NCBI GenBank assembly: GCA_964017145.1
Contig: OZ024841.1
Coordinates: 2,976,001-3,040,000 of the forward strand
Direction: 5' to 3'
Origin: Agrocybe praecox
Lineage: Eukaryota > Basidiomycota > Agaricomycetes > Agaricales > Agrocybaceae
DNA length: 64,000 nucleotides
The notes beneath the pieces were generated by a model. That model had not been told where the DNA came from. It saw nothing but the letters and a program-made list of their open reading frames with translations, and made no database searches. The translations under genes were made by a program, and so were the position numbers. Shown here piece after piece: positions 32,990 to 45,486 of the stretch. Numbering within the stretch: the first letter of the stretch is position 1; every line of letters begins with the position of its first letter.

Positions 32990-33539
32990 TCACTTCTTCT
33001 CGATGCGCAATCCGCACCGCATGCAGACCATCTGCGAGTCTGAGCTATAACCATGAGGTCAGTATTGGGGATGGACGTGAAAGCCATGATAAGTGGATCA
33101 CGTACAATAAGCAGATTAGGCCGAAGGGGAAGCATGCCTATGGGATTTGTTAGTGTTGTGTCTTCTGCTCGAGAAGGATTTGTGACAAACGAGTGCAGTG
33201 ATAATCCCACAAATACCGTACTTCCTGGAGACTTGATGGTCTCCCCTTGCACAACGCGCATACACTAGCAAAAATGACAATATCAAGTCAATTCAAGTTG
33301 AGGGATTGCCAGAGCAAGAAGAAAGACACACGTTCAGATTGGTATTGCTGTGCAACTGCAGCAGGATCCGTTGCTGCTCCAGGAAGGGGTGGCATTGGCT
33401 GAGCATAAGATTTATCCTGTTGCTCGAGGATTTGCTGGAGAGGATAACTGGTAAATGTAGGAGCACGTTATTCTGGTATAGGACTAAAGACCTTAGCGTT
33501 CGCTGCAGCGACCTGCACGGGGTTGGTCTTCTCGTTCAT
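32990..33539 (-). CDS. BRI3/LITAF-like small zinc membrane protein
   Basis: A short gene hidden by four introns. Exons 33539-33492, 33434-33332, 33264-33191, 33137-33106 and 33044-32990 give 103 aa. The N-terminal half is Gln/Pro-rich (EQQDKSYAQPMPPLPGA). The C-terminal half has ARCARGDH, a hydrophobic segment across introns (KYGICGIITALACFPFGL, then ICLF) and CMRCG. This Cys/His - hydrophobic - CxxCG arrangement resembles BRI3/LITAF-type zinc-binding membrane proteins of endosomes or lysosomes. The first intron uses the acceptor CTCTCCAG, which alone restores the frame. Role inferred from the family only. Confidence 0.65.
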
Positions 33540-34452
33540 TTGGACGGTTGGTGTTGAGTCTGTTCGAGGAAAAACTTGAGAGAAAGCAAGACAAAGCTGA
33601 GTGTTCCATCCTTTTATTGAGTGGAACATATGCCAAGGCCCGCAATTGACCTTTTGTAGCCCGAATCACAGTAGTTTGTTTGAATAGTAGCTTGTTCGAA
33701 AGCACCTCCATTTGCGCGAATGCTTTGATCATGATATTGCCTCGTCGTGATTTTTCTTCTTTTTCACATAGCTTCAACCCAGCGAAATGAGTCCTGGAAC
33801 CGTTGGTAATCAACAAACTAAGCTGTCTGCATCGTTGTTGAGCCAGAAGACGGCATTGACGGTTCAGGATGGTAGCGATTATCTCTGGGGAACTTGAGTG
33901 GATGGGCGGTGTCGTTATTCCGAAAGGAACTGTTGTATGTCCCTCTTTGCTCCATGTTTGAAGTAGTGACTTATACTATAACATACTTGATGTTCCCCGT
34001 TTGTTGAATTGGCGTTATTAGCCAGTTGTAATATATTTCGTTTCAAGTATAAAAAAAGTCATCAAATTGGTGAGTATACATGTCGCCATTAATCTGCGCA
34101 ATAAGTTCGTCAATGTCAATGAACAAAGAATGGAAAAAGTCGTGCGTACATAGTACAACGTATGCAAGTAGAATCAAACTCGATATGTAGTACCTCGTAC
34201 TAGGCTGTACGCGTTCACGCGTTCGCCGCTCTCAGAATTGAAGAATCACGCGTTGTCGTGGTCGTTATGCCCTTGCGGGACATGAAAGTTTCTGAAAAGG
34301 GACAAATGAAAGAATTGAAATCAGAGGCACGAGGTTGTCGGCTAGATGGAGGAACATACATAAGGTTTCCCACGAAATAAAGGTTCTATTTTCGCGCTGT
34401 CCCCTATTTTGCAGTGCAACAGTGACGAAGACGTGAGACGACCCGCTACGAA
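33540..34452. other. Intergenic, no gene recognised
   Basis: Divergent upstream regions of the BRI3-like and Kelch genes. The minus-strand frame at 33493-33816 has no domain. I see no repeat or RNA gene. Confidence 0.45.
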
Positions 34453-36024
34453 ATGGACAGTCCAAAAGCAACCCTATCATCAGCAACCCGTCACGGCCTA
34501 CCAAATGTACCAGAAGAACCGTCAATTTTCAATAACGCGAAGACAGGGCCGTATACATCAACCTCGGCGGCGAATTCAACATCCACTCTGAACAGCCTGA
34601 GCAACCCAGCGAGCTCGTCATCCTCGAGAAGGGCAACCAGTGCCAAAACGTCGTCGTTAGGTCGGTCCTCGAGTGACCACGTCTCGGGGCCTGTTGCTTC
34701 AGGATCGTCTTCTTCATCAACCATGAAACGATCGACATCCACTTCTTCCACCGTAGTTGGTGCTTCAAGTAGCAGATCAAGACATTCTGGAGCTGGTATC
34801 CAAGTTCCCGTCCCAACCACAAGATTTATGTCACCCAAACTACCTCACGATAAAGATGCAGAACTCGTGCCTAGCGCGCATATGCACTGGAGCAAGGCGC
34901 CTGCATGGGGGACGATGCCAAACCGGAATTTACGCGCACTTTCAGCGACTTTGGTGGACACGACTATTTGGATATTTGGAGGATGCGACGACAAAGACAA
35001 GGCCAAGGATATGTATTGCTTCGACATTGGTAAGAAAGGCCATCTATCTATTGGATCTCCTTAATTAATAGTTGCTTTGTTCAGAAACTATGGAATGGAC
35101 ACGACCAGAAGCAGTAGGCGACATTCCTCCTCCATGTCGAGCCCACACTGCCACATTTTACGAAAGGCAGCTAATCGTATTCGGTGGTGGTCTGCGCTCA
35201 GTGTACTACGACCAAGTTTTCGTGTTTGATACCCAATTTCGGCGTTGGACCAAACCACACATCGCACCAGGACCAAGGCCACATGCCAGGCGTGCGCATA
35301 CAGCCGTCTTCCATAAGGGAAAGGTGTGGATCTTTGGAGGTGGCACAGGTTTGACCGCCTTAAATGATCTATGGACTCTGGACGTGAGCGGTGGGGCGGG
35401 TACGGAAGAGAAACCCATGAAATGGGAGAAAATTGAGCCCAGGAGCAAGAAGCCTGGGCCGAGAGGATATCACACGGCAAATTTGATCAGTAACGTTATG
35501 GTAGTTATTGGAGGGAGCGATGGAAATACTACCTTCACCGACGTCTGGTGTTTAAATCTAGGTGCGTTGCCATAATGGCTTACTTGCTTTTTCCATTCTA
35601 AACTGCTGTAAGATACCCTCATATGGACTTTGGTGCAAGAAACGGCAGAACCACCATTCCCTAAACGACTCGCACACACGGCCACGCAGGTCGGGTCGTT
35701 TATCTTCGTTATGGGCGGCCATAATGGACTTGAATACACTTCCGAAATGATGTTATTCAATCTCGGTACGTGTTATTTCTATCAGATAAGAACACATTCT
35801 CACATAAAATCGAAGCAGTATCTTTACAGTACGAGAAACGGACTATACATGGAAAGCCACCTTCCCCAAGAGGACACCACGCAACGGTCGTTGCAGACAC
35901 GAGACTATTTGTAATTGGAGGCGCGAATACACAAGTCGCGTTTGAAGATGTGTATATTCTGGATTTGGCGGCTGCGGCGTATTTGCCTCAGGTAACCAAT
36001 TTTAGGATGAATGGCGATGTCTGA
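34453..36024 (+). CDS. Kelch-repeat protein
   Basis: Four exons, 34453-35029, 35085-35561, 35613-35765 and 35819-36024, give 470 aa. The first 130 residues are Ser/Thr-rich and disordered. From about residue 140 a Kelch beta-propeller follows, with repeats showing Gly-Gly after hydrophobic strands: IWIFGGCDD, LIVFGGGLR, VWIFGGGTG, VVIGGSDG, FVMGGHNG and LFVIGGANT, each followed by a conserved Trp or aromatic (WTRP, RRWTKP, KWEKI, LIWTL). Arg-His/Ala-His motifs precede strands (CRAHTATF, RRAHTAVF, GYHTANL, LAHTATQV, GHHATVV). Fungal proteins of this type often act in cell polarity (Tea1-like) or as scaffolds; this one lacks the long Tea1 coiled coil, so the exact role is open. Last-exon acceptor is slightly uncertain. 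Confidence 0.87.
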
Positions 36025-36944
36025 CGATGGACTATTGCTGCCCTCTGAGGTGGGCATGAGATTTCGTTCTGTAGTTTCACGGTGATGTTGTATGTGTGTG
36101 ATATCTGTATCTTTACAACACTCAACTCGTTGCACTGGTTCTTTTTTTTTCGCTTTTCATTGCTTTAGGAATTTCACTCATTTCATTGGTCCGCTACTTC
36201 ATACTCTGACACACGACGAGAATTGTACACACTGTAATTCAGTATACAAAGAGGCCTCTCTATTTCTCGCCTTAATTTTGTATCTTAATACCTCTTTAAA
36301 TAATTGTGGAATATGTACAGAGTTCAGTGGGATAAGTGAAAGAGTTATATTATCATCACGTCATTCAAGAACGACAATGGCCGCGCCGCCGTGACTCGGA
36401 GCTCCCGACACTTGCCTCAACATAATCACTTTCTGGCCCGAACAAAATTGTTCTTCGTGATGGAACGTGGCGTCTCATGGGGCCTCTAAATCTGATTTGT
36501 ACGGCAACATCTGATATCGAATTGATTCAGGAGATCGATTACTCATACCCAAGTTTCGTTATTATTGATTCTAGTTGAACGAATTTTTGCGAAATCTTCA
36601 ACTTGTTATCCACTGTGCCTTCTGAAAGAAGATCCTCTATCCAGGTCGTATTGTCGACCTTGATTAAACGTGGAATTCCGGGAAGTTTGTAAGTTTCATC
36701 GTTTATGCATATGCATGATGTATCAATTATTTAGTGCTTCTAGCGCCTAGTTGAAGCATGCCAACTGTCCTAGGCCCGAAGAGCGTAACAGTCAATCGGG
36801 TTCAAGACGGGTAGTAATACGTGTTTCCATTCCCTTCGTGCGGTTGTAAGGACACTCCTCATTCTGAAGAACCGACCTGCATTACCCTCTTTACTCTTCG
36901 ACATTCATTTCTTTTTCTTTGTTAAACAACGGGTCTAGCACTTC
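36025..36944. other. Intergenic, no gene recognised
   Basis: 3' flank of the Kelch gene and promoter region of the sedolisin. A plus-strand frame at 36092-36394 is not supported by any domain. Confidence 0.45.
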
Positions 36945-39368
36945 ATGCTGTGGTATTCTGCCCTCCTTGGGGCATGCTTCACTCAGCTGGCTTTGGCTGC
37001 GTCCGCCGGCAAAGTGTTATCTCGTCGATGGGAAGATACTGGAGAAAAGCACTCGTGGACTGAGATACCTCGAGGGTGGAAATTAATTGCTCCTGCTCCT
37101 CCAGGATACCCTTTGAACTTGAGGATCGGTCTCAAGCAACACGGAATAGAGCAATTGATCGAAAACCTGTTGGAAATCAGTGACCCTACTCACTCAAGGT
37201 ACGTCCCTTATTCTCTAATCCTGGAGTAGTAAGACGATGTTCACTGTGTACACTACTCAGATATACCCAGCATCTTACCATAAGTGAAGTGGATGCATTC
37301 AAAGCCCCTCACGCCGAAGCAAGCCACGCAGTCGATGAGTGGCTGACATACCATGGTATCGACACGACCTCTGCGCAACGAACGACCTCTGGAGATTGGA
37401 TTACACTTACCATTCCTGTATCGCAAGCCGAGGCTCTCTTGAGAACCGAGTACCATATTTATGAACACCCAGCCTCAGGCGAACAAATCGTTCGAACACT
37501 TCGTTATTCCCTCCCGAGCGAACTTCACTCCCACATCGATGTCGTGGCGCCTACGACATATTTCGGAACTATGAGAAGCATGAAAGCAACTAGCTTCCTA
37601 CTGCCTAACGTAGACCCAGTCAGTGTCAACGATTACCTCAAGCAGGCTGGTGAGAAGCAAATTTCAACAGTCGATGATGGTGGCGCTGTACCAGCGAGTT
37701 GCAATAATACCATTACACCTACCTGCCTTCGAAAGCTTTATAAAACTTTTGATTATGTTCCTGCCAGCGCCAACAATAAAAACGGTCGTGTTAACAAATT
37801 AGGCGTTGCTGGCTACCTCAAGGAATTCGCAAATAAAGCTGATCATCAGGTAAGGCCACCCGTTCCTCTGGTCCGTCGCATTGAGTGGTTGAAATTTATT
37901 TGTTCTCTTGTAGCTTTTCTTCAAGGCCTTCAGGACAGATGTTCTTGCAGCCAACATTACAGGCTTTGAAACTGTCCTGGTAAACGGCGGTCAGGATGAT
38001 CAAACTAAACCAGGAACTGAAGTGAGCCCCCATGAACGCTCTTCTAGTTGACCATATTACCAATTTATATAAAACCTGTATCAATAGGCGAACCTCGATA
38101 TACAGTACACCACCGGCATTAACTACCCCACTCCAAACATATATTACAGGTACCGTACCCATTGGTGATGTTCATATTTCATTTAGGGTAACCTTCTCTT
38201 AGTGTTGGAGGATCGCCGCCTTTTGTCGCTGACAGCTTTACTGTAACTAACACGAACGAGCCATACCTCGACTTCATCAATTTCATCAACAATCAAACAG
38301 ATATTCCGCAAACTCTGAGCACGTCTTACGGGGACGACGAACAAACTGTCAGTGGATCACCAACCATTCTTTCTCGTTCCTTCATGTTCTCATGATCCCT
38401 CTCTTGTAGGTTCCATTTGACTACGCTGAGAGAGTCTGCAATGAATTTGCTGCCCTGGGATCTAAGGGCATGACTATCTTTTTCTCGAGTGGTGATGCTG
38501 GGTACGTTCTTTGCCCTTCTATTTACACCTTTTCCTGACGGACAATTTAATTTGCAGCGTCGGTGGTGGCGAATGCACAACAAACGATGGCACCAACAGA
38601 ACGACTTTCCAGCCTGCATTCCCTGCTTCGTGAGCATCTTACGTCTCTCCATCATTATTCGTCTCTTATTATCTTGCACATAGGTGTCCATTCGTCACAA
38701 CTGTGGGCGGCACAGTATCCATCAATCCCGAAGTTGCAATTCCATTCAGCGGAGGGGGTTTCTCAAACTATTTCAAAGCCCCTCAGTATCAAAGCGATGC
38801 CGTATCAAATTACCTTTGGGACTATGGGATGACGAGGAATAAGGGCGTGTTTAAGTGAGTTTACTCCATATAGTGTATCACCCAAGATATTCATTCTTTG
38901 CCGTAGCCGAACAGGACGCGCATACCCCGATGTCTCTGCACAGGCGCGCAACTATCAAGTTGTCATTGGGGGTAGAGTGGTCCCGGTAGCTGGTACCAGC
39001 GCGAGCGCTCCCGTACGTTTCTCCTCTAGTTGATATTTTGATATATTCTGTTTACTAACGCGAGTGACGAAAGACGGTGGCATCGGTATTCTCTCTTTTG
39101 AATGATTACCGTCTCTCACAAAACAAGGCCCCTCTTGGATTTATCAATCCTCTTATATACTCAAGGCTGTCGACCGGTTTTACCGATATTCTCCAAGGAT
39201 CTAACCCTGGATGCGGTACCGACGGATTTCCTGCTTCTCGCGGGTGGGATCCCGTAAGCTACCATTCCTTATTGACCTTGAGCCCAAAGTGATTGATTGT
39301 TATCATAGGTTACCGGTCTCGGAACACCTAACTTTGAAGAACTGCTACGGTTAATCAAGAGTCTTTAA
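36945..39368 (+). CDS. Sedolisin family protease (tripeptidyl-peptidase type, S53)
   Basis: Multi-exon secreted acid serine protease. A signal peptide (MLWYSALLGACFTQLALA) is followed by a Pro-kumamolisin-type prodomain (HSWTEIPRGWKLIAPAPPG; YTQHLT and VDEWLTYHGI). The catalytic domain has the Glu-x3-Asp pair in EANLDIQY (across an intron near 38020-38085), the oxyanion Asp in SSGDAGVGGGE, and the nucleophile Ser in GTSASAP (38992-39012, just before an intron). The C-terminus has the calcium-site region (FTDILQG, GWDPVTGLGTPNFEELL). Frames close at each intron checked and I found no lesion. Sedolisins of fungi act outside the cell at acid pH and release tripeptides. The gene lies among small secreted peptide genes. 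Confidence 0.9.
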
Positions 39369-39481
39369 CTAGCTTTTATCACTCGTTTTCGAGAATTACA
39401 TTTCGTTTTATCTCTATGAAGTTCCTTCCATGAGCTAAACACTAACTACATTGTGGCCTATTTCACTTTAGCTTACGATTC
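39369..39481. other. Short spacer between sedolisin and peptide C
   Basis: Convergent 3' flanks of the sedolisin (plus) and peptide C (minus). Nothing else is seen. Confidence 0.5.
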
Positions 39482-39730
39482 CTACAAGCAATTTCGTGTG
39501 CAAATTGTGACTATGGGGCTCGAATGCGATGTTATGACGGTTGTTGAGAAAGTCATAGTATTCGAAGTGCTTGCTGTTGGACTCGGTGAGACCGTGAAGA
39601 TGGTTGGAATGGTTGGTACCGTGGTGGTGGCCGCAATGACTGTCTCATGTTTATGCCTGGACGGCGAAAGGGCCACTGCAGCTTGAATAAAGGCGCATAT
39701 TGCGATGGCGCCGTATGCTTTTGCGGTCAT
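39482..39730 (-). CDS. Small secreted CxRNC peptide C
   Basis: An 82-aa single-exon protein. An N-terminal signal peptide (AKAYGAIAICAFIQAAVA) is followed by a Ser/Thr/Pro-rich linker and a C-terminus that ends VTICTRNCL. In this member the C-x-R-N-C motif is at the very end instead of directly after the signal peptide. The stop codon follows one residue after the motif. Secreted peptide of unknown role, convergent with the sedolisin. Confidence 0.6.
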   Translation of the reverse strand: MTAKAYGAIAICAFIQAAVALSPSRHKHETVIAATTTVPTIPTIFTVSPSPTASTSNTMTFSTTVITSHSSPIVTICTRNCL

Positions 39731-40981
39731 TGATTCAAGTGTACTCGCTGTTGAGATTGTTTTCGACGCCGACTACTATTGAATTTCGAGGTTCATGATT
39801 TACCCTTGAGCGGTTGTGAGCTAAATGACTAACCTTTAAGATGATTTAGAAAAGTGCAGACCAACATCGGTCTTCTGCGAGTCTTTTAAAGTATGTCCTA
39901 TTTACGATAGAGGCCCTCTGACTCAAAATGTGTACTCAATGTATCATATCATTGGCAACGGGTCGAATACGTTCATTCAATTTCATCATTCTATCAACAT
40001 TCTATCAGTATTGCACGTCAATCAAACAACAGCGCAATTGTCTCTGGGCGCTGAGGACGATATGCTAGCATTTGTATTGGTGGGTATGTGTTGGTGATAG
40101 AAGGGCGGATATTATGATTTATTTTGAGCGAAGGTGCAGTAGTACCGCATATATATGATAACTAATGATATGCATATGAAATTTGAATACCAGGCTAGCA
40201 TTCTAATATATACTGATTGTATATTGGAACAGGAGATTCAAAATTCCCCGAGGCTTAGAGACTTCTGAACAAGATTTATCGAATTCGGCGCGGACAAAAA
40301 TTCAAATTTGGAGGTTTTCGTGGACACCCCTCTTGGTGAATTAACGTTAATTAACAGGGATCCTGTCACGCGACGCGCCGTAAGATTGTGCGATCAATGA
40401 TCATCGATGCGCGTGAATCTCACGTGGAAGTATTATTATGCCATGCTTGGCAAGAGCATCTAACTTTTGGATTGAGCCTCATAGCCTGCAGTCGAGTTCC
40501 AACTTCGCGCAAGGCAGCATCTTATATCCACACACGCGATAGGACTTCCTAAAGCCGACAACAACTTACAACAACTACAGGAAAGCGCTGGGAAAGATAT
40601 GCTGTACTTACCGTCCAATAACCGACCCACCATGACTCAAACACCTGCCGTTTCCGATTTGAGAAGGCATCTGGAATATTACGCGCGTGGTGTTAGCATC
40701 TAGAGTCAATTGGTCGAGCTTATTCATACCCTCTATCCGTGTATTATGCCAGTAAGACGAGGTAATTCTTATCGGATGCTCTTCCGGGCTTATGTTATTC
40801 CTCCATGATCATGCGTCTATCTCGCCTTCTTCAACTGCACATTCATTGCATTGGTTTCGCAGGCTTGCCATGATCTGACTCATGCATGGATATACCCGTA
40901 ACCCCTCAAAGTGTCGCGCAAAAGTATAAAAGAAGACATCCATTGTATCATCCTCATCCTCAAGAAGCCATTCATAACAAT
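39731..40981. other. Intergenic, no gene recognised
   Basis: Upstream regions of peptide C (minus) and the aldo/keto reductase (plus). Frames at 40809-41186 on the minus strand are shadows of the reductase exons. Confidence 0.45.
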
Positions 40982-42832
40982 AATGACATCTCCAACCTCG
41001 ACGAAAAAGGTCCCTTATGGTATGTATCCCCAAGACTTGCACACGCTGCAATCTCACATGTTTACGTACAGTTCGTCTGGGTAATTCCGGACTCAAGGTT
41101 TCCAAAATCATCCTCGGGACTATGCAGTATGGATCTCCAGAGTGGCAAAGTTGGGTTTTGAATGAAGCAGAGGCCATTAAACACATTAAGGCTGCGCAAG
41201 TATTTCATTTCATGTTCGAGAAGCGGGCTAATCCTAATTTTTGACGATAATACTACAGCTATGATGCAGGCATTCAGACTTTCGACACGGCGAATGTATG
41301 TGATTGTATCGATTTTTATCTACTTTACTCATTATCTACAAGATGTATTCCAATGGTCTCTCTGAAACCATCTTAGGAAACGCGATTAAAGAACTCAAAC
41401 TTCCGCGTGACGAGATTGTTGTCATGACCAAGGTATTTTAACGATCATAGTGTATCGGTGCAGTGTACTCTATGTGTTAACGTTATCCATCTGTTCAGCT
41501 GTTCGGCGTTGTAGGTCGTGAACCTGGTACATTTTTTCGCGGTGCGAATGCGAAGAACCCCGATGACTGTGGCTACGTCAATCAGCATGGACTCAGTCGC
41601 AAGGTTTGCCTACTTTCTCTCTGCTTTTAGCGGATGCTGACCAAAACAACAGCATATTTTCGAATCGGTCAAACATAGTCTGGAGCGCCTTCAGCTCGAC
41701 TATGTAGATCTTCTGCAATGTAAGTTTCTATTCAAAACTAGCGCAATAACAATACCCTAACGGCTAAACTAGGCCATCGATTCGATCCTGATACACCGAT
41801 TGAAGAAACAGTAATGTTTTTTCTTTGTTATGGAAAGATGCTCCGAAGTTCGATAACTGACATTGAATCTAGATGCAAGCACTCCATGACGTTGTAAAGG
41901 CTGGGTATGTTCGCTATATTGGTATGAGTTCGTGTTATGCTTGGCAATGTAAGTCTGAACGGAATCATGGTTTTACTTTTGCATCATCTAACACTGTTTT
42001 ACACATAGTCCACGCAATGCAGAGTTGGTACAACTCTAATAGTCGATCTTTTCAGTGAAACTGATTCGTTTTATCCGCGCAGACTATGCCATCAACAACA
42101 AGCTCACCCCATTCATTTCTATGCAAAATCACTACAGTTTAGTATATCGTGAAGAAGAGCGTGAAATGTTCCCAACTTTGAAGGTCCGTTCAAGATTATG
42201 AGACCCTCTAACTGTAGACATTCATTCAGTTTAGTTATTTGGAGTTGGTTCCATTCCCTGGTCTCCACTAGCAAGAGGTATTCTTACCCATCCTCTCAGC
42301 GAACAAACCAAGCGTTCTGCCACCGATTTGTGAGCTGTGGTGTTTCTCTACCGTCATCAGAACTTTTACGGATTTCTATTCTTCAGTGGAATCCCACTCT
42401 TTGCGAATTCACCCGGCATCCCAGAAATTGTGACTAGGTTTGTCGTATGCTCTACGAGTTTGTCACGCAAGTCGCTAAAGGAGGATGGTTCTCAAGAGTT
42501 GAGGAGATCTCCAAGAAACGAGGCATAAGTATGGCCCAAGTTGCCATTGCTTGGATATTAACGAAAGAAGGTGATTATTTTCTCAAATTTTGCGGAGTTG
42601 AACGCTCTGAGAGCCGTATATTTGACTAATAGGCGTCTCTGCTCCCATCGTGGGTACCACCAGTCTCAAGAATCTGGAGGATATTATCGGTATATAAGAG
42701 TCTTCATCTTTTCTGCATAATTATCTTACGAGTTACTATGTCTCAGGCGGACTTGATGTCAAACTTACTGAAGAGGAAATTAAGTATTTGGAGGAACCAT
42801 ACAAGCCCCAGAACGTCATTGGCCATGCTTAG
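40982..42832 (+). CDS. Aldo/keto reductase (aryl-alcohol dehydrogenase-like)
   Basis: Many-exon gene for an NADPH-dependent carbonyl reductase. It starts MTSPTSTKKVPY, then across the first intron VRLGNSGLKVSKIILGTMQYG. The tetrad is visible: Asp and Tyr in DTANMYSNG, Lys in EIVVMTK and His in LLQCHRFD. Later landmarks are YVRYIGMSSCYAWQ, PWSPLARGILTHPL, AQVAIAWILTKEG and the cofactor segment APIVGTTSLKNLEDII. The end is EEPYKPQNVIGHA. The frame closes if one intron after GGATGG ends at TTCTCAAG (about 42500), giving IVTRVEEISKKRG. The second intron appears to use a GC donor (GCAAGT, about 41201). Cytosolic; natural substrate unknown. Confidence 0.87.
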
Positions 42833-43257
42833 AGGGTCTGTGTACAGTGATGTTGGTGTGTGCCGTATCTACGATGTATGTCGTCCTGTTGAACGAATAG
42901 AATATGAAACGTTTGACTAGGGATCACGTTTCAAATTATGCAGTGAAGAATAACGGGCCTGTCGGTATACCGGGACCCATACCCTTTACCAGCTATAACA
43001 TCCTCTATTGGCCATGTGAAATAGTGCCGGAGGTACTAATATCACGCGAAGGAATGACGCGCTTCGAACTAAAGTGCTGCCATGTGGACCGTGGTAGCAT
43101 GTGGTATCTGTGGAACGTGCGACAACCATGCCTCGCCTCTGTAGACTGTGTCTTACAAGCACCTTATTTAAAGGAGACTGCCTCTTTTCCTCTGAACGAC
43201 TCACTTGTCGCCCACTGACAACACAAGGAGCAACCAACTTCGATTTTAATCCACTCA
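42833..43257. other. Intergenic upstream of SurE copy 2
   Basis: No gene is recognised. Overlapping frames on both strands at 42904-43303 have no domain. Confidence 0.45.
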
Positions 43258-44425
43258 ATGCGATCTCTCTCGGTTCCCATTGTCGCTTTGCTCGTTGCAG
43301 CAAGCACCGCTCAGAAAATCGTTATAACTAACGACGATGGCTGGGCAACGGCTCAAATCCGAGCTGAATATAACGCATTGAAGGCTGCTGGTTACGACGT
43401 GAGTTTCGAAAATTATTATTTGTGAAGTGTGTTCTCAGCTGTCGCCATAGGTCATTCTTTCAGCACCAGCCGAGAATGTATCGGGAACTACTTCGCTGTC
43501 GATTGGTACCCCTCCAACTTTGTTGATACCTTGCGAATTCGACACGTGTCCAGCAGAGTCCCCAGGCATAGGGAGCAATTCGACTGATCGTAAGGAACAC
43601 TGATTATTGCTAATAAAAACCTGAAAGTGAATTTTCCTGGATTTTTTATAGCGCGCCTGAACTATGTTAATGGATTCCCGTAAGACATGCGGCACTTTTG
43701 TTCGAGAAGCCAGGCTAAATGATTTCACAGAGTGGACGCAGTCCGACATGGAATCCAAACCCTCTCTCCTCAGTTCTTCGGATCTCCACCCGACCTCGTT
43801 ATTAGCGGCTCCAACATTGGCAGTCAGTTAAAATCCGAATCCCGCAGTGTTTTGACTTACGTTGCCTAATTATAGACAATCTGGGTCTCTCCATCCTACT
43901 CTCGGGAACAGCGTAAGCAAACTTCTGGACATAGAGCCATCCCTCGCTGACGTATTTTTCAGAGGTGCCGCGGCTGAGGCAGCTAAGGAGGGCATTCCAT
44001 CCATCGCATTTTCCGGGGCTTCAGGATCACAAGTGTCGTATACGAGTCTATCAAACACAACAGCGCCATCTACAGTTTCTGCCAACATATACACGGATCT
44101 TATACTTCAATTTACCTCAGCCCTTCTCGCCAACCCCTCGCCAATCTTACCTTCGAGGATCAGCCTTAACGTAAACTTTGCTGCCATAGATTCGTGTCCT
44201 TCTGCATCAAGCTATCGGTTTGTGCTTACACGGGTCTTGGGGAATACATTGGCAACAGATGTAACGACTTGCGGGACCAACCATCTGCCATCGGAGTCGT
44301 CTGCAATCACGAATGGATGCATAGCGACTGTCAGCGTGTTCAACGGGTCTACTAAGGCCGATGTCGATGCAGCCACCCAACAGCTTGTTTCAGATAGGCT
44401 ATCGTCGATCTTAACTTGTTTGTAA
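43258..44425 (+). CDS. SurE-like secreted phosphatase, copy 2
   Basis: Six exons, 43258-43398, 43451-43589, 43652-43679, 43731-43822, 43876-43912 and 43963-44425, give 299 aa, identical in exon lengths to copy 3. A signal peptide (MRSLSVPIVALLVAASTAQ) precedes KIVITNDDGWATAQI, the metal-binding SurE motif. Next come VILSAPAENVSGT, the 28-nt exon for RLNYVNGFP, PDLVISGSNIG and SGTAGAAAEAAKEGIPS. A secreted metal-dependent phosphatase or nucleotidase is the family prediction. Cys pairs near the C-terminus suggest disulfides. Confidence 0.9.
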
Positions 44426-45300
44426 GGCTCGTAAATGAACGCACGCAATCATATTATTCGCCGTTAACGATGTATGGCACGTGCCCTGAGCGCTTCAGTT
44501 ATTACTAATACCAAGACTCCTTCCAACGCGAGTCGCGTTATTTCATACAGGTCCGTCCACAGTTAACAGGCTGCATCCTAGGCTGAGAGAAATGAAGGGT
44601 TGGGGTGGCTATAACCTCAAGTGGTCTGCAGACCATGAAGATTACTGTCGCACGGATTAAATGATACAAAAGCTGCTTTGGCGATACCATCTCTATTTGC
44701 CAATGTGAGAATCATTTCAGTTCATCCATACTACCATGGGTAGACATCTTACCTACTTCTAGTCGGTACTTCCCTACTATAAATCACACGTTTTGCAATG
44801 CTGCAACAATAAAGTTGACCACTCGGAGGACTAGAGTATAAACATTTGGGTCTCGGAGTCAGCAGTGCGGTGCAGAAGAAAAAATAATTGTGAAGCATCA
44901 TACGTTTTCCCGTTCGATAGTTTGAACTGTGCAAGGAGAGGGAGAGTGTTTAAAACGCTCTCGTATTTTCTGTCGTTTTATCAAGCTTCGAAGCAATCGC
45001 TGGCTAACCTCGAGAGCTTGGCATCACAAGGAACCGTCAATAACTTGGCCGGCGCTGGTTCATCGTTAACGTTCTTTATTTTCTTTACTGGTTCTCATCA
45101 TTGGGATGGAACCACCATCTGTCCAAGTAATCTTTCAGCAGCACAGCACTTCAGTCCTTGATTATACCTACCACCCTTTTAAAGGAAACTGTAACACTCA
45201 AGGTAATGGAGGTCTCATTTAACCTTGGGCTGAGTATATTATTAACGTATATTTGCCTTTGGTATATGTAACACCTAATAATAGTACGACGCCACAGTTA
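44426..45300. other. Intergenic, no gene recognised
   Basis: Short frames at 44749-45161 on both strands show no family feature and no CxRNC motif. 3' flank of SurE copy 2 and of peptide D. Confidence 0.45.
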
Positions 45301-45486
45301 ATTGACTGATCCTTCCTCGTCAGGTGTTGAAACTGTCTCAGAGTGGGTGTTATGAATGCAATTTCGTAAACATATCCTAACTGGTGGGGCAACGTATTCG
45401 GCAAATGGCAAGGGCATAGCCATGGCGGAGACTGAAACGAAGAATATCATGGCAAGGGCGATTTGACGAATGAACCAGGGCCTCAT
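45301..45486 (-). CDS. Small secreted CxRNC peptide D
   Basis: A 61-aa protein starting at the internal Met (MRPWFIRQIALAMIFFVSV), which gives a typical signal peptide ending in SAMA. The mature part starts MPLPFAEYVAPP and carries RICLRNC, followed by a polar tail. A likely 5'UTR intron (donor GTAAGC, acceptor TTAGCAG) lies just upstream, so the longer frame starting at 45591 is not preferred. The post-signal MPLP resembles VPLP in peptide F and VPIG in peptide E. Role unknown. Confidence 0.6.

Noticed and set aside
42447..42629. Short ORF around the aldo/keto reductase 3' half as a separate gene or frameshift
   Set aside because: An intron ending at TTCTCAAG restores the reductase frame with the conserved RVEEISKKRG segment, so no lesion is needed.
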